From NCBI GenBank assembly GCA_038146805.1, contig JAYQSH010000005.1, positions 620,001-684,000 of the forward strand: DNA of 64,000 nucleotides, written 5' to 3'. The position numbers were made by a program, and so were the translations under genes. Below the pieces are notes generated by a model that was given only the letters and a program-made list of their open reading frames with translations, was not told the DNA's origin and searched no databases. Shown here in pieces: positions 52,433 to 60,765 of the stretch. The DNA is from CAIYXB01 sp038146805 (GTDB lineage Bacteria; Cyanobacteriota; Vampirovibrionia; LMEP-6097). How positions within the stretch are numbered: position 1 is the first letter of the stretch; each line of letters begins with the position of its first letter.

Positions 52433-52505
52433 GTGTGCTCTGGCACAAAGGGTTGTAGGTTGTACAGGTTGTACACCTTAAAAAAAATAGGAGTGAAAAT
52501 CTCCT
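52433..52505. repeat. short palindromes after tRNA-Ser
   Basis: TGTGCTCTGGCACAAAG (52434-52450) recurs at 57673-57689, where it is a complete stem (CTTTGTGC/GCACAAAG across the two edges). GGTTGTA is repeated three times at 52451-52474. TAGGAG and CTCCTA (52488-52505) form a 6-bp hairpin. They are probably remnants of mobile DNA or terminators. Confidence 0.4.
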
Positions 52506-52630
52506 AGCTATCGTCACGCACATTGTAGCAAAACCCTTTGTCTGTAGTTTTCAAAATTTCTAAATCCATAAGCTCTTCTAGATATTACTTCCATTTTGTT
52601 GTGATAGCCTTCAGGGCAGTTTCCACTGAC

Positions 52631-53633
52631 CAGCTAATTTAAAGAAAGTTAATACACAAAAAGAAGTGCTCATAGGTTGTAAATAGTGAAAAAAACACAA
52701 CCAATATGAGCACTTATAAACGTCTTACCCTAGAGAAACGCCGAAATATCGCATTAATTATGCATTTTCAGCCCTATCAGCGAACCATTGCTGAACATTT
52801 AGGCTTTAGCCAGTCAGCGATTAGTCAAGAGCTTGCTAGAAATTCAGTAGATGGAATCTACAATCCAGAAAAAGCTCAAGAGCTAGCAGACTCTAGGAAG
52901 GTACAACGAGAGAAACCAGCTCAAAAAACGAAGAAGTCCTGAGCAAATTGCTAGGCTTGCCAAGCGAGAGGGGTTGCAAGTTAGCAAAAGTGCAATCTAT
53001 ATTTTTATTAACGCTAATCCGAAATTAAAACGATACCGCAAACATAAAAAATACTGGAAACGCAATCACCGGCTATCATCCAAGCATGGTATCTATGATC
53101 GGGTAAGTATCTCAGAGCGACCAGAGCAAGCAAATAATCGAGAAGAGTTTGGACACTTGGAAATTGATTTTGTCATAGGATGCAGTGGTAGCAAGGCTTG
53201 TGTGCTAAGTGGTAGAGAAAGAAAAACGAGATATCCTTTCTTGATTAAACTTGAAAACAAAACTGAACTACTAACAACAGAAGCAATTAAAACTAATTTG
53301 ATTACAAGCTGGACAAAAAGTTTTTCAACTGACAATGACAAGTCATTTGTAGGTCACTCTGTAATCAAGGCTCTGACTGGTGTTCCAACTTATTTCACTA
53401 GACCTTCCGCTCCATACGAAAAAAGGTGCTATTGAACAACTCAACAAAGAATTGAGAGTCTACCATCCTAAGGGAACTGATTTTAACAACGTGACCCAAG
53501 CAGAGTTGGATCAAATTGCAGAGAACCTAAGAACAGCTCCAATGAAATGTTTGGATTGGTTGACACCAGCAGAAGCCTTGCAGAGAGAACTTCAACTCGA
53601 TACCAGTTGACTAAAATTTAACTTTGCAGCTGA
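52631..53633 (+). mobile_element. IS30-family insertion sequence, inactivated
   Basis: Limits are approximate. CAGCT…AAAGTTAA near 52631-52651 faces TTAACTTTGCAGCTG near 53618-53632 as a weak inverted repeat. The single transposase gene is broken by two frameshifts. An inverted repeat (52665-52680 with 52697-52714, AGTGCTCAT and ATGAGCACT cores) covers the transposase start codon. Confidence 0.6.
52706..53610 (+). pseudogene. IS30-family transposase, two frameshifts
   Basis: Three consecutive frames together encode one IS30-type DDE transposase. Part 1 has the N-terminal helix-turn-helix (YKRLTLEKRRNIALIMHF, IAEHLGFSQSAISQEL). Part 2 begins RRSPEQIARLAKREGL around 52930 and holds the first two catalytic Asp (GHLEIDFVIG, FSTDNDKSF). 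Part 3 has the Glu (EKGAIEQLNKELR) and HPKGTDFNNVTQAELDQI. Each join needs the loss of one A from an A6 run, at about 52922-52927 and 53419-53424. As read, it is not functional. Confidence 0.8.
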
Positions 53634-53849
53634 CGGAGAATCTAATTTCTCCTGATCAAACACGCCTGAGTCAAAAAACCTGGTGGTTTCAACCTATGAT
53701 TTAGATAAATTTATCTTTCTTTTAAAATTGAAATAAGTTAGGATTAGCAATGAATCTATGAGTTCGTCTAAAGAATTAAGCTAGAAATTGGAAATTGCCC
53801 TTTTAAGGTATGGGTCTGATTCTTGGAACTTATGTTAATATTTGTACCA

Positions 53850-54644
53850 ATGTCTCAATTTTCTAAATTATTATACAGAGCAATGCTTCCACTACCATTT
53901 CTTCTTCCTAATGCCGGTTGTGATCAAAATGTTGATCAAACAAAACCAGGGACTCCGGTTGTTGAGAGTGCTACTCGTGATGAACTACAGTCAATGTCAG
54001 AACCTGTAACTAAGCCAAAACTATCAGGACCATTTGAAATACTGTTGTCATTGCAAGATTATAAGAAAAGAGAAATTTTGCTGGTTACTAATGAAAAAGT
54101 AAAAGCAGAGGAAGAAGCTAAATTTAAAGAGCGCTTGAAAATTTTAGGTATTGGATTAGATAATGAAGGTTATGAAGCATCTACTTTAAAGGACTTGCCT
54201 GAACAAGAGCAGAAAGCTATAGATGATTGGTTAAATACTAATGAAGCTTGGATTATATTAACTGGTGTTGACCTTAAATTAGGTGAAGGTGAAAGAGCTG
54301 TTGACGTTGATTTTAAGAAGTTTATTGAAGCTCAATATTTTGATTTTCTCTTCCTTACAAACTTTGCGAGTGGAGTTTGGAATTCTCATTCTGATGTTGA
54401 TATTGATAAGGCCTCTTTAGACCATGCAGAGCGCACTCTAGAATTATTGGATCGTGAGCTTGAAAAATATCCAGACTTTGATAGAGGTTTATATAGACAT
54501 GAGCAGTTGTGGGTTGCACAGAATGCTAAAACTTTGGAGGAAATGGGTTATGAAACACTCACTGGTCTAAAAGTTGGAGATCACCTTGATAAATCTGAAT
54601 TAAGGAAAGCACTTGAAAAGTTTATTTATCGTCATTCAATATAA
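53850..54644 (+). CDS. hypothetical lipoprotein
   Basis: No family recognised. The frame is open from a TTG at 53823, but the ATG at 53850 gives a sensible lipoprotein signal: MSQFSKLLYRAMLPLPFLLP, then NAGC with the lipid-attachment Cys. The mature protein (about 240 residues) is acidic and helical, with segments RAVDVDFKKFIEAQYFDFLF and RTLELLDRELEKYPDFD and no Cys. It is in the accessory block between two insertion sequences; the IS3 element begins 2 nt after its stop codon. A GGGTCTGATTCTTGG just upstream resembles the palindromic repeat at 58564. Confidence 0.55.
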   Translation: MSQFSKLLYRAMLPLPFLLPNAGCDQNVDQTKPGTPVVESATRDELQSMSEPVTKPKLSGPFEILLSLQDYKKREILLVTNEKVKAEEEAKFKERLKILGIGLDNEGYEASTLKDLPEQEQKAIDDWLNTNEAWIILTGVDLKLGEGERAVDVDFKKFIEAQYFDFLFLTNFASGVWNSHSDVDIDKASLDHAERTLELLDRELEKYPDFDRGLYRHEQLWVAQNAKTLEEMGYETLTGLKVGDHLDKSELRKALEKFIYRHSI

Positions 54645-54722
54645 AATGTCCCTGTAATATGAGGCCAGTAAAACGAAATACTTTTTCCTGATAAAATCGT
54701 AAAGACTAAAAGGAGAAAGAAA

Positions 54723-55052
54723 ATGCCAGGTTACAGAAAAATTAGCTCAGAGCTGAAAGCAAAAGCAGCTTTGGAAGCGTTAAAAGATGAAGAAGCGATT
54801 TCTAAGATTGCTTCTAAGTACAGAATCGATCCAAAAACTTTGAGAGATTGGGTTAAAAAACTCAAAGAGAATTCGGCTTCTGTTTTTGATTCAAAAATTG
54901 AAGAAGAACATAAAGAAAAACTCAGGCAAAAAGAAAATCAAATTAAAGAGCTCAAAAATTTAATTGGTGAACAAACGGTCATGATCGACTGGGTTAAAAA
55001 AAAATATAGGGAAGCTGGATTTCAATGGGAGAATGAGCCTCATGGATGGTGA
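54723..55052 (+). CDS. IS3-family transposase OrfA (helix-turn-helix)
   Basis: The 109-residue protein has KAKAALEALKDEEAISKIAS and YRIDPKTLRDWVKKLKE, the helix-turn-helix of HTH_Tnp_1, followed by a leucine-zipper-like coiled coil (EEEHKEKLRQKENQIKELKN). It binds the terminal repeats. AGGAGAAAGAAA gives a good ribosome binding site. It overlaps orfB by 20 nt. A run of nine A (54996-55004) lies before the overlap. Confidence 0.9.
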   Translation: MPGYRKISSELKAKAALEALKDEEAISKIASKYRIDPKTLRDWVKKLKENSASVFDSKIEEEHKEKLRQKENQIKELKNLIGEQTVMIDWVKKKYREAGFQWENEPHGW

Positions 55053-55947
55053 TTCAAAATTTCCAATCACGCATCAATGTGGGTTGCTTAACATCGATCG
55101 CTCTAAGTATTATAGAAAACCTAAGCCCGAGTTTTCAGATGGAGATAAAAAAATTATGGATGCAATAGATCAGGAGTATACGAAACAACCAATGTTTGGC
55201 TGTAGAAATATGCGCTGGGCTTTAAAAGAACACCATGGTCTTAAAGTTGGTAAAGATAGAGTATCTAAGCTAATGAAGGCAATGGGATTGGTAGCTCAAG
55301 CTCCGAAACCCAATACTAGCAAGGCAATGAAGGAACACAAAAAATATGCTTACTTGCTAAGGAATTTAGTGATTGATAAACCAAATCATGTTTGGGGCAC
55401 TGATATCACATACATCAGAACTCAGCAAGGCTTTTGTTTTATGGTTGCTATTATCGATTTGTTTAGCAGGTCAGTGCTAAGCTATCGCATCTCAAATATG
55501 ATGGACACAAGTTTTTGCATTGAAGCCCTAGAGGAAGCAATTGAACAATATGGTTGTCCTGAAATATTTAATAGCGATCAGGGCAGTCGGTTTACTAGCC
55601 AAGAATTTACTCAGGTGCTTTTAGAGCATCAAGTAGCAATATCAATGGATGGTAAAGGTCGAGCTACTGATAATGCAATAGTAGAAAGATTTTGGAGAAC
55701 GCTGAAACAAGAATGTGTTTATCCTAAATATTTCAAAACAATCAAGGAGGTAAAAATAGGAGTTAAAGAATTTGTTGAATACTACAACAACAGAAGACCT
55801 CATCAATCATTAGGTATGAGGTCACCACTTAAGTGCTATCAAAACTTTACTAAGCCTTTAGTAATTCAAGACTTAGAAAGTTGTACAATTAAGTTTGTGA
55901 ACTTAAGTAATAAATCTAGGAAAAGTATTACGAATAAGCTTGTTTAA
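55033..55947 (+). CDS. IS3-family transposase OrfB (DDE integrase)
   Basis: The 304-residue protein carries the catalytic triad: D in VWGTDITYIRTQ, D in IFNSDQGSRFTSQEF and E in DNAIVERFWRTLKQE, with the C-terminal YYNNRRPHQSLGMRSPLKCY. All are intact. Relative to orfA it lies in the +1 frame, whereas most IS3 elements use a -1 frameshift to make OrfAB. Here slippage on the A9 run, or independent initiation at the ATG at 55033, would be needed. Confidence 0.92.
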   Translation: MSLMDGDSKFPITHQCGLLNIDRSKYYRKPKPEFSDGDKKIMDAIDQEYTKQPMFGCRNMRWALKEHHGLKVGKDRVSKLMKAMGLVAQAPKPNTSKAMKEHKKYAYLLRNLVIDKPNHVWGTDITYIRTQQGFCFMVAIIDLFSRSVLSYRISNMMDTSFCIEALEEAIEQYGCPEIFNSDQGSRFTSQEFTQVLLEHQVAISMDGKGRATDNAIVERFWRTLKQECVYPKYFKTIKEVKIGVKEFVEYYNNRRPHQSLGMRSPLKCYQNFTKPLVIQDLESCTIKFVNLSNKSRKSITNKLV

Positions 55948-56092
55948 TTTACAGGGACACTTCACTTGGTTGCCAAAGCACAATCAGTAAAACAGTGTAG
56001 GCAATGAAGCCTAAAGTCTTCATTGCGGCTCCGCAAGCCTATGGTCTTGCTCCGCATTATTTGAAAACTAGGTATTTTCACTAGTATGCGAG

Positions 56093-57457
56093 ATGCTATC
56101 CGAGATGCTATCATGTATTAACGTGATAAGCGCAAGTAATAGTCGCACTTTTAGCACAGTGTTAAATTTTTCTAGGCCTGCTGAACCTATCCAATTAGCT
56201 GCTAGTTCAAAAAAGTCAGCTGATGGTTCTGATGCTCAAAATAATCCACCAAGCAGGATAAAACTTTGGTTGTATGAAGTTACAGCTCATGCAGTATCTT
56301 GGTTTTTAAGACTTGTACCAAAATTTGGTTCTTACAATAGCAACAATGACCCTGATACGAGATCAAGATTGAAAAAAGCTAAATCAGCTGAAGATTTAAA
56401 ATTGAAATATGATCCTAGCTCAAAAAGTGGTCAAACAAAACTAGAAAAGAAAATCGAGAGTATTTTACTTGAATGGATTAAATTCCAAAATCAATATATC
56501 GCTAAGCATTTCTACTCGAAGTATGTGAAATCTAATCAATCTTGGCATGACTGTCTGAATCTAAGCTTTCAAGCAAAAGTAAGAGCATTTGCTGCAAATC
56601 TATCAAGAAGATCTTTCGGTACAGAGCTAAAAGGTGTTGGAACTAATGCAGCTGTATTTTCTTTCAGACAAGACGGAAAAGACTTTGTAATTAAATTACC
56701 TCTTGTTGCAAATATCTTGGATGGCGATAATCAAGGTCGAAACCAGAATCTTCTTGCAGAAGAAGAGAACCTTCAGAAAGCTCATGCTCTAAAAGGTGGA
56801 ATCTCAGATCATTTTCAATCTATGCCTGATTATAAAGGCTTTGATGGACTATGTTTAGTTTCAAATTTAATGGAAGGTACACCTGTTCGAGGTGAATATG
56901 GTCATCGTAGAAATACAAGAATGGAATTTATGGCAAGTTTGAACCTTAATCCAGATCAAGTTCCAACTTTACTCAAAGACTATATGAAGATGTATGCTTC
57001 AGGAGAGGTTGTACTTTGGGATCTTGGTGGAACGAATAATACTTTTGTGACCGATGATGGAGACTTGAAAATATTTGATTTTGATCCTTACTATGATGGT
57101 GCTTTAGAAAAGCAGAATGAATTATTTCAAGACCATCCACTGGCTGGTACTTTGTATCATATGTTAACTCGAGATCTTATGTATTTTAAAGAAAATAGAC
57201 TAACTAATCAGATTAGATCTAGAGTGGAAGCAACAAAAGCTAATCATCAACGAGATTATGTGAGCTATAGACTTGATTTATTAAAACGAGGGCTTTCTCA
57301 ATTACTTATAGAAGAAGTAATAAATCAAGACGAACTTAGAAAAGAGATTAATTACCTCCTAGATGCCAACAAAAATAAAAGAAAGTTATTCTCTGGTTCG
57401 TATATTGAAGATGCAGGTGTACATTCATTGAAAGACTTACTAAGCTTATGCGCTTAG
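56093..57457 (+). CDS. protein-kinase-fold protein of unknown function
   Basis: No named family recognised. Residues 1-160 are polar, with two amphipathic helices (LWLYEVTAHAVSWFLRLVP). From about 165 the protein follows the kinase/aminoglycoside phosphotransferase fold: GVGTNAAVFSFRQDGKDFVI in place of the Gly loop, the VIKL lysine (K201), a hinge LCLVSNLMEGTPV, the catalytic loop VLWDLGGTNNTFV with D310 and N315 five residues apart as in H-R-D-x4-N, and IFDFDPY with D329 as in DFG. All key residues are kept, so it may be an active kinase. It lies in the accessory block. CGAGATGCTATC occurs twice in tandem around the start, and the start is uncertain. Confidence 0.65.
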   Translation: MLSEMLSCINVISASNSRTFSTVLNFSRPAEPIQLAASSKKSADGSDAQNNPPSRIKLWLYEVTAHAVSWFLRLVPKFGSYNSNNDPDTRSRLKKAKSAEDLKLKYDPSSKSGQTKLEKKIESILLEWIKFQNQYIAKHFYSKYVKSNQSWHDCLNLSFQAKVRAFAANLSRRSFGTELKGVGTNAAVFSFRQDGKDFVIKLPLVANILDGDNQGRNQNLLAEEENLQKAHALKGGISDHFQSMPDYKGFDGLCLVSNLMEGTPVRGEYGHRRNTRMEFMASLNLNPDQVPTLLKDYMKMYASGEVVLWDLGGTNNTFVTDDGDLKIFDFDPYYDGALEKQNELFQDHPLAGTLYHMLTRDLMYFKENRLTNQIRSRVEATKANHQRDYVSYRLDLLKRGLSQLLIEEVINQDELRKEINYLLDANKNKRKLFSGSYIEDAGVHSLKDLLSLCA

Positions 57458-57821
57458 TAAAAATGTTTCGTTCGCTACGCTCACGATTCCCTTTATTTTT
57501 TCGCTACGTTTTTTAGGGCTGACTGATTAGTGCAGCAGCCCTAAAAAAACTACACTCAAAAAATAGTGAATAACTAAGCTAGAGAGTTGGGTTTACACCG
57601 TTTACCACTTCACCTTAAAGCGGTGAGTGGGGCGAGCAGCCCGAAGGGCTGCGAGCCTGCCTTTGTAGGCTTTGTGCTCTGGCACAAAGCCCGATAACTG
57701 CCTTACTCTCGTGACTCAAAGTCATCATTTACAAGCAGTAACCTAAAGACTTTTTGGGCACTTGAAAGCCTTGTTCTTGAAATTTGTTAACAGCATCTAG
57801 TAAAACTAAAAAACTAATAGT
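57458..57821. other. 364-nt non-coding stretch rich in palindromes
   Basis: Contains several perfect hairpins: GCAGCCC-GAA-GGGCTGC near 57637-57653, CTTTGTGC-TCTG-GCACAAAG at about 57670-57689, and TTCGCTACG motifs repeated at 57471 and 57502. From 57691 to 57800 it holds the second copy of the diverged repeat of 46295. Local GC is higher than in the genes. No gene is seen. Confidence 0.5.
57691..57800. repeat. diverged ~110-nt repeat, copy 2
   Basis: Aligns with 46295-46403 over its length, ending in the shared TTAACAGCATCTAG. Confidence 0.55.
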
Positions 57822-58639
57822 TTAAGCCGCACAAAAAATATTTAGTGCACGCAAGAATCCTTGTTTAAAGAATTCTGCGCTAAGTGCAAAGTTATAATCT
57901 TGGTTTAACTTATATTTCTCTGCGTCAAAAGTTTCTTCAAGAACAAGTTTTTTAGTCTTTGCATCATTGATTATTCTTCTAAGAGAATTTTTTAGATCAC
58001 TAATAGATTTATTTTCTATGCTTATACATGGTATTGATGGCTTACGTTTGAATCGTAAAGAGTCCTCCTTTGAACTTTTTGTTTGTTGCCCTAATAGTTG
58101 CAAAAGTTGTTTTATTTTGTTAGTGCTATCGAAAGTTATTTTCTTCGCTTTCTTATAAAAATGCTTTACAGCATTTTCAGATTGTTTCACTTGTATAGGT
58201 ATATATTGTTTTTTTCCCTGTTTATCTTTGAGTTTGATTAAAAAATCAATACCTAAAAAATCCAAAGAAAATTGACGATTACGAATTATTTTCTTCTCTC
58301 CCTCTTTTTTATTCATCATGCTTGTGATCCAAGTTCCTTGATTCTCAATGTTGTCTAATATTGTGTTTAAAGATTTATTATTTGCTGTGCTTATGATTTC
58401 TTCAATTTCTTTGAGTCTTTTAAAGAATTTAGAGCAAGTCCTACTCTGAGTTCACCTGCAAAACCAGTCTGAAAAGGAAAACTTAAACCAGTTAGATTGC
58501 TTAGTTTTTCAAAAGCTTTGATTATAGGATTTGCTTCTAGAGTACTTGGATAAGTATCATTAAGGGACTGATTCCAAACCCCATTTTGAATTTTAAAATA
58601 CAGTGAAATGTTAAAATCACTAGCAAATGGGGTCAGAAA
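57822..58639 (-). pseudogene. decayed gene with a PD-(D/E)xK-like nuclease region
   Basis: The downstream part (57822-58319, 165 residues) includes LDFLGIDFLIKL then YIPIQVKQS: Asp25 and Gln43-x-Lys45 are spaced as in the PD-(D/E)xK nuclease core with a Q-x-K variant. Open codons continue upstream past the first ATG (KRLKEIEEIISTANNKSLN) without a start, then coding sense shifts frame at about 58415-58431 to FEKLSNLTGLSFPFQTGFAG and GELRVGLALNSL, open up to a stop at 58640. So at least one frameshift has broken a longer gene. The 165-residue part could still be translated from its Met pair. Confidence 0.5.
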
Positions 58640-58647
58640 TCAGTCCC
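58564..58647. repeat. REP-like inverted repeat
   Basis: Arms of 23 nt, 58564-58586 (GGGACTGATT…CCCCATTT) and 58625-58647 (AAATGGGG…AATCAGTCCC), pair with three mismatches around a 38-nt spacer. The form, with a GTC/GAC-containing stem, is like REP/BIME palindromes moved by REP-associated tyrosine transposases. It lies inside the decayed gene. Confidence 0.55.
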
Positions 58648-58753
58648 ACAAACGACCTTACGCTTAGCTTGTTTCACTGCGTGAAACTCACTAAGCGACG
58701 GTGTTTGATTCTTTTGTTAGGCGTGTCTAACCAAACCCTACTTATGCCCAAAT

Positions 58754-59101
58754 CTAAAGACTCGAGATACTTATTACGGGTTTGGAAGCACGCCCATTAA
58801 TGAGTGTATCAAGCCATGAAAAAACACTTAGCTTATCTGTGTTCCCTTTAAATATAGGTATTTGTGTTTGAGCGGCGTTGAGAGTATTTGATATTCTTTC
58901 TTTGATTTTTTCTACGATTTGCTTATAGATTTCAACTAATGTTGAATTGGGGTTTGGAAATTTTTCAACTTGATTATTTAGAAAGGTTTCTAAGTTTGAA
59001 GCAGTTTCAGCATCAGTAGTTGTTGTATCTCTTGAACTACAGTAATAAGCTTGTCGTCTTAAATTAGTTTGTAATTGAGTAATATTTGTTGGGCAGCTCA
59101 T
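58754..59101 (-). CDS. hypothetical protein (possibly the broken-off N-terminus of the decayed gene downstream)
   Basis: The 115-residue ORF starts MSCPTNITQLQTNLRRQAYY and contains a helical region (LVEIYKQIVEKIKERISNTL). No family is recognised. It is on the same strand as the decayed PD-(D/E)xK-like gene, separated by about 110 nt containing hairpins (GTTTCAC-TGC-GTGAAAC near 58669-58685) and the REP-like repeat, so it may once have been part of it. Confidence 0.4.
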   Translation of the reverse strand: MSCPTNITQLQTNLRRQAYYCSSRDTTTTDAETASNLETFLNNQVEKFPNPNSTLVEIYKQIVEKIKERISNTLNAAQTQIPIFKGNTDKLSVFSWLDTLINGRASKPVISISSL

Positions 59102-59257
59102 GAATTTTATTGGTGCTATAAGCCCCAGATAATATCATGGATTATCTTGAAATTGCTAGGTCTTATTTATTTCTTGTGCTACATATATATTAGAGTTTAT
59201 AAAAATGCATGAATTTACCCTGTGCATAATCACTTTTAAAAACTAAAAGGCATTATT

Positions 59258-60760
59258 GTGGCAAAAGAATTATTATCACGCAGAGATTTTTTAAAATTTT
59301 TAGGACTTAATTTGGCTTTAGTAAGTTTAGATTTAAGTTCTTGTTCTAGGTTATTCGAGGATAATTTTGATTTTCAAGCAATTAATGCTTCTCGAGAAGA
59401 TCAACTTATTTTGGCTCCCGGTTTTTCTTATGATATTTTGCGCTCATGGAAAGACCCTATTAATAGCTCTGAGCTTTTTGGAACTAACAATGATTATTTA
59501 GCTTTTTTTGAATTAAATAAAAACCAAGCATTGCTTTGGGTGAATCATGAGGGTATCGACACGCAGTATATTAAAGACCATCAGGAGCAGCGTAAATCTG
59601 TTGGCGGCTCTGTGATTGCCATCGAAAAACAAAAACAAAAATGGCAATTTAGCCATAACCCTGAATTACAAGAAAAATATAATTGTCGTTATGATGCTAA
59701 TACTCCAGTTACCTATAGTGGTCCAGCTAGTCAGATTTTAGGTGATTACTTTGGTACTTTGGCAAATTGTAGTGGTGGTATTACTCCATGGAATACCGTG
59801 CTTAGTTGTGAAGAAAATTACAATCATTTTACTAAATACTATAAGTGGAAAAATTTTAAAGATGAATATTATGGCTGGGTTGTTGAGATAGACCCTTTCA
59901 ATAAAAACTGCCTTCCTGTCAAACACACTGCCCTTGGGCGTTTCATGCACGAAAATGCTGCCACAGTTTTGGCAAAAGATAAACGCTTAGTTGTTTATAT
60001 GGGAGATGATACCAATGACGAACATATTTATAAATATGTCTCTAAAAACTCATATCAAGAGGGACAAGAAAATCCTTCTAAGCTTTTAGAAGAAGGAGAT
60101 CTTTATGTTGCACAACTTGATTCAGCTAACAAAAGAGGCAAATGGAAAATCCTTAATTTATCAGATCCCAAATTAGCCAAGAAATTTTCTAGTCAGGGAG
60201 AGCTTTTAATAGAAACTAGAAAAGCGGCAAAGATTATTGGAGCAACGAAAATGAATCGCCCTGAAGATATTGAAGTTAGTCCTTATGACAATTCCATTTT
60301 TATTGCACAAACTCATAATCCAAATCAAAATGATAAACATGGTTCAATTTTAAAAATTGTAGAAGACCAAAATGATTTTACTAGTCCTGAATTTTCTTAT
60401 TCGTATTTTTTAGAAGGCGGTGAAGAAGCGGGTTTAACAAGCCCTGATAATTTGGCTTTTGATAATCGTGGTAATCTTTGGGTCTGTTCAGATGTTTATG
60501 GTCCAGATTTGTGGCAAGCGGATTATAAATTTGCAGGTAATAACTCTTTGTTTTGTATTCCTTTAAGAGGTAAAGAAGCTGGCAAAGTAAAACGCTTTGC
60601 TTCTGCGCCTAATGGAGCCGAAATTACGGGACCATGTTTTTCAAAAGATTTTAAAACCTTGTTTTTATCAATTCAACATCCCGGTGAATTTCCAAGCAAA
60701 AGCACATGGCCCACAAATTCAGAACCTCGTAGTTGTGTTGTTGCTATTAATTTAGTTTAA
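59258..60760 (+). CDS. PhoX-like alkaline phosphatase, Tat-exported
   Basis: DUF839/PhoX family: calcium- and iron-dependent phosphatase that releases phosphate from organic esters outside the inner membrane. The 500-residue protein starts at GTG and has a Tat signal (SRRDFLKFLGLNLALVSLDL) with S-R-R-D-F-L-K; a Cys after it (SSCSRLF) makes a lipoprotein possible. PhoX motifs: NHEGIDTQY, SGGITPWNTVLSCEENY, GRFMHENAATV, YMGDDTNDEHIYKYV, MNRPEDIEVSP, TSPDNLAFDNRGNLWVCSD and LSIQHPGEFP. It lies beyond the accessory block. Confidence 0.85.
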   Translation: MAKELLSRRDFLKFLGLNLALVSLDLSSCSRLFEDNFDFQAINASREDQLILAPGFSYDILRSWKDPINSSELFGTNNDYLAFFELNKNQALLWVNHEGIDTQYIKDHQEQRKSVGGSVIAIEKQKQKWQFSHNPELQEKYNCRYDANTPVTYSGPASQILGDYFGTLANCSGGITPWNTVLSCEENYNHFTKYYKWKNFKDEYYGWVVEIDPFNKNCLPVKHTALGRFMHENAATVLAKDKRLVVYMGDDTNDEHIYKYVSKNSYQEGQENPSKLLEEGDLYVAQLDSANKRGKWKILNLSDPKLAKKFSSQGELLIETRKAAKIIGATKMNRPEDIEVSPYDNSIFIAQTHNPNQNDKHGSILKIVEDQNDFTSPEFSYSYFLEGGEEAGLTSPDNLAFDNRGNLWVCSDVYGPDLWQADYKFAGNNSLFCIPLRGKEAGKVKRFASAPNGAEITGPCFSKDFKTLFLSIQHPGEFPSKSTWPTNSEPRSCVVAINLV

Positions 60761-60765
60761 AAAAC

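Larger units (their letters stand above)
54647..55959 (+). mobile_element. complete IS3-family insertion sequence, 1313 bp
   Basis: The ends are TGTCCCTGTAA (54647-54657) and TTACAGGGACA (55949-55959), perfect 11-bp inverted repeats with the TG...CA termini of IS3. Inside are orfA (helix-turn-helix) and orfB (DDE integrase), both open. I see no obvious target duplication: flanks read ATAAAA and CTTCAC. It looks recently active. Confidence 0.9.

Noticed and set aside
53401..53415. CTTCCGCTCCAT inside the IS30 transposase, equal to the tRNA-Gly 3' end, considered as an attachment site
   Set aside because: It encodes conserved transposase residues (RPSAPYEK) in frame, so the 12-nt match is most likely chance.
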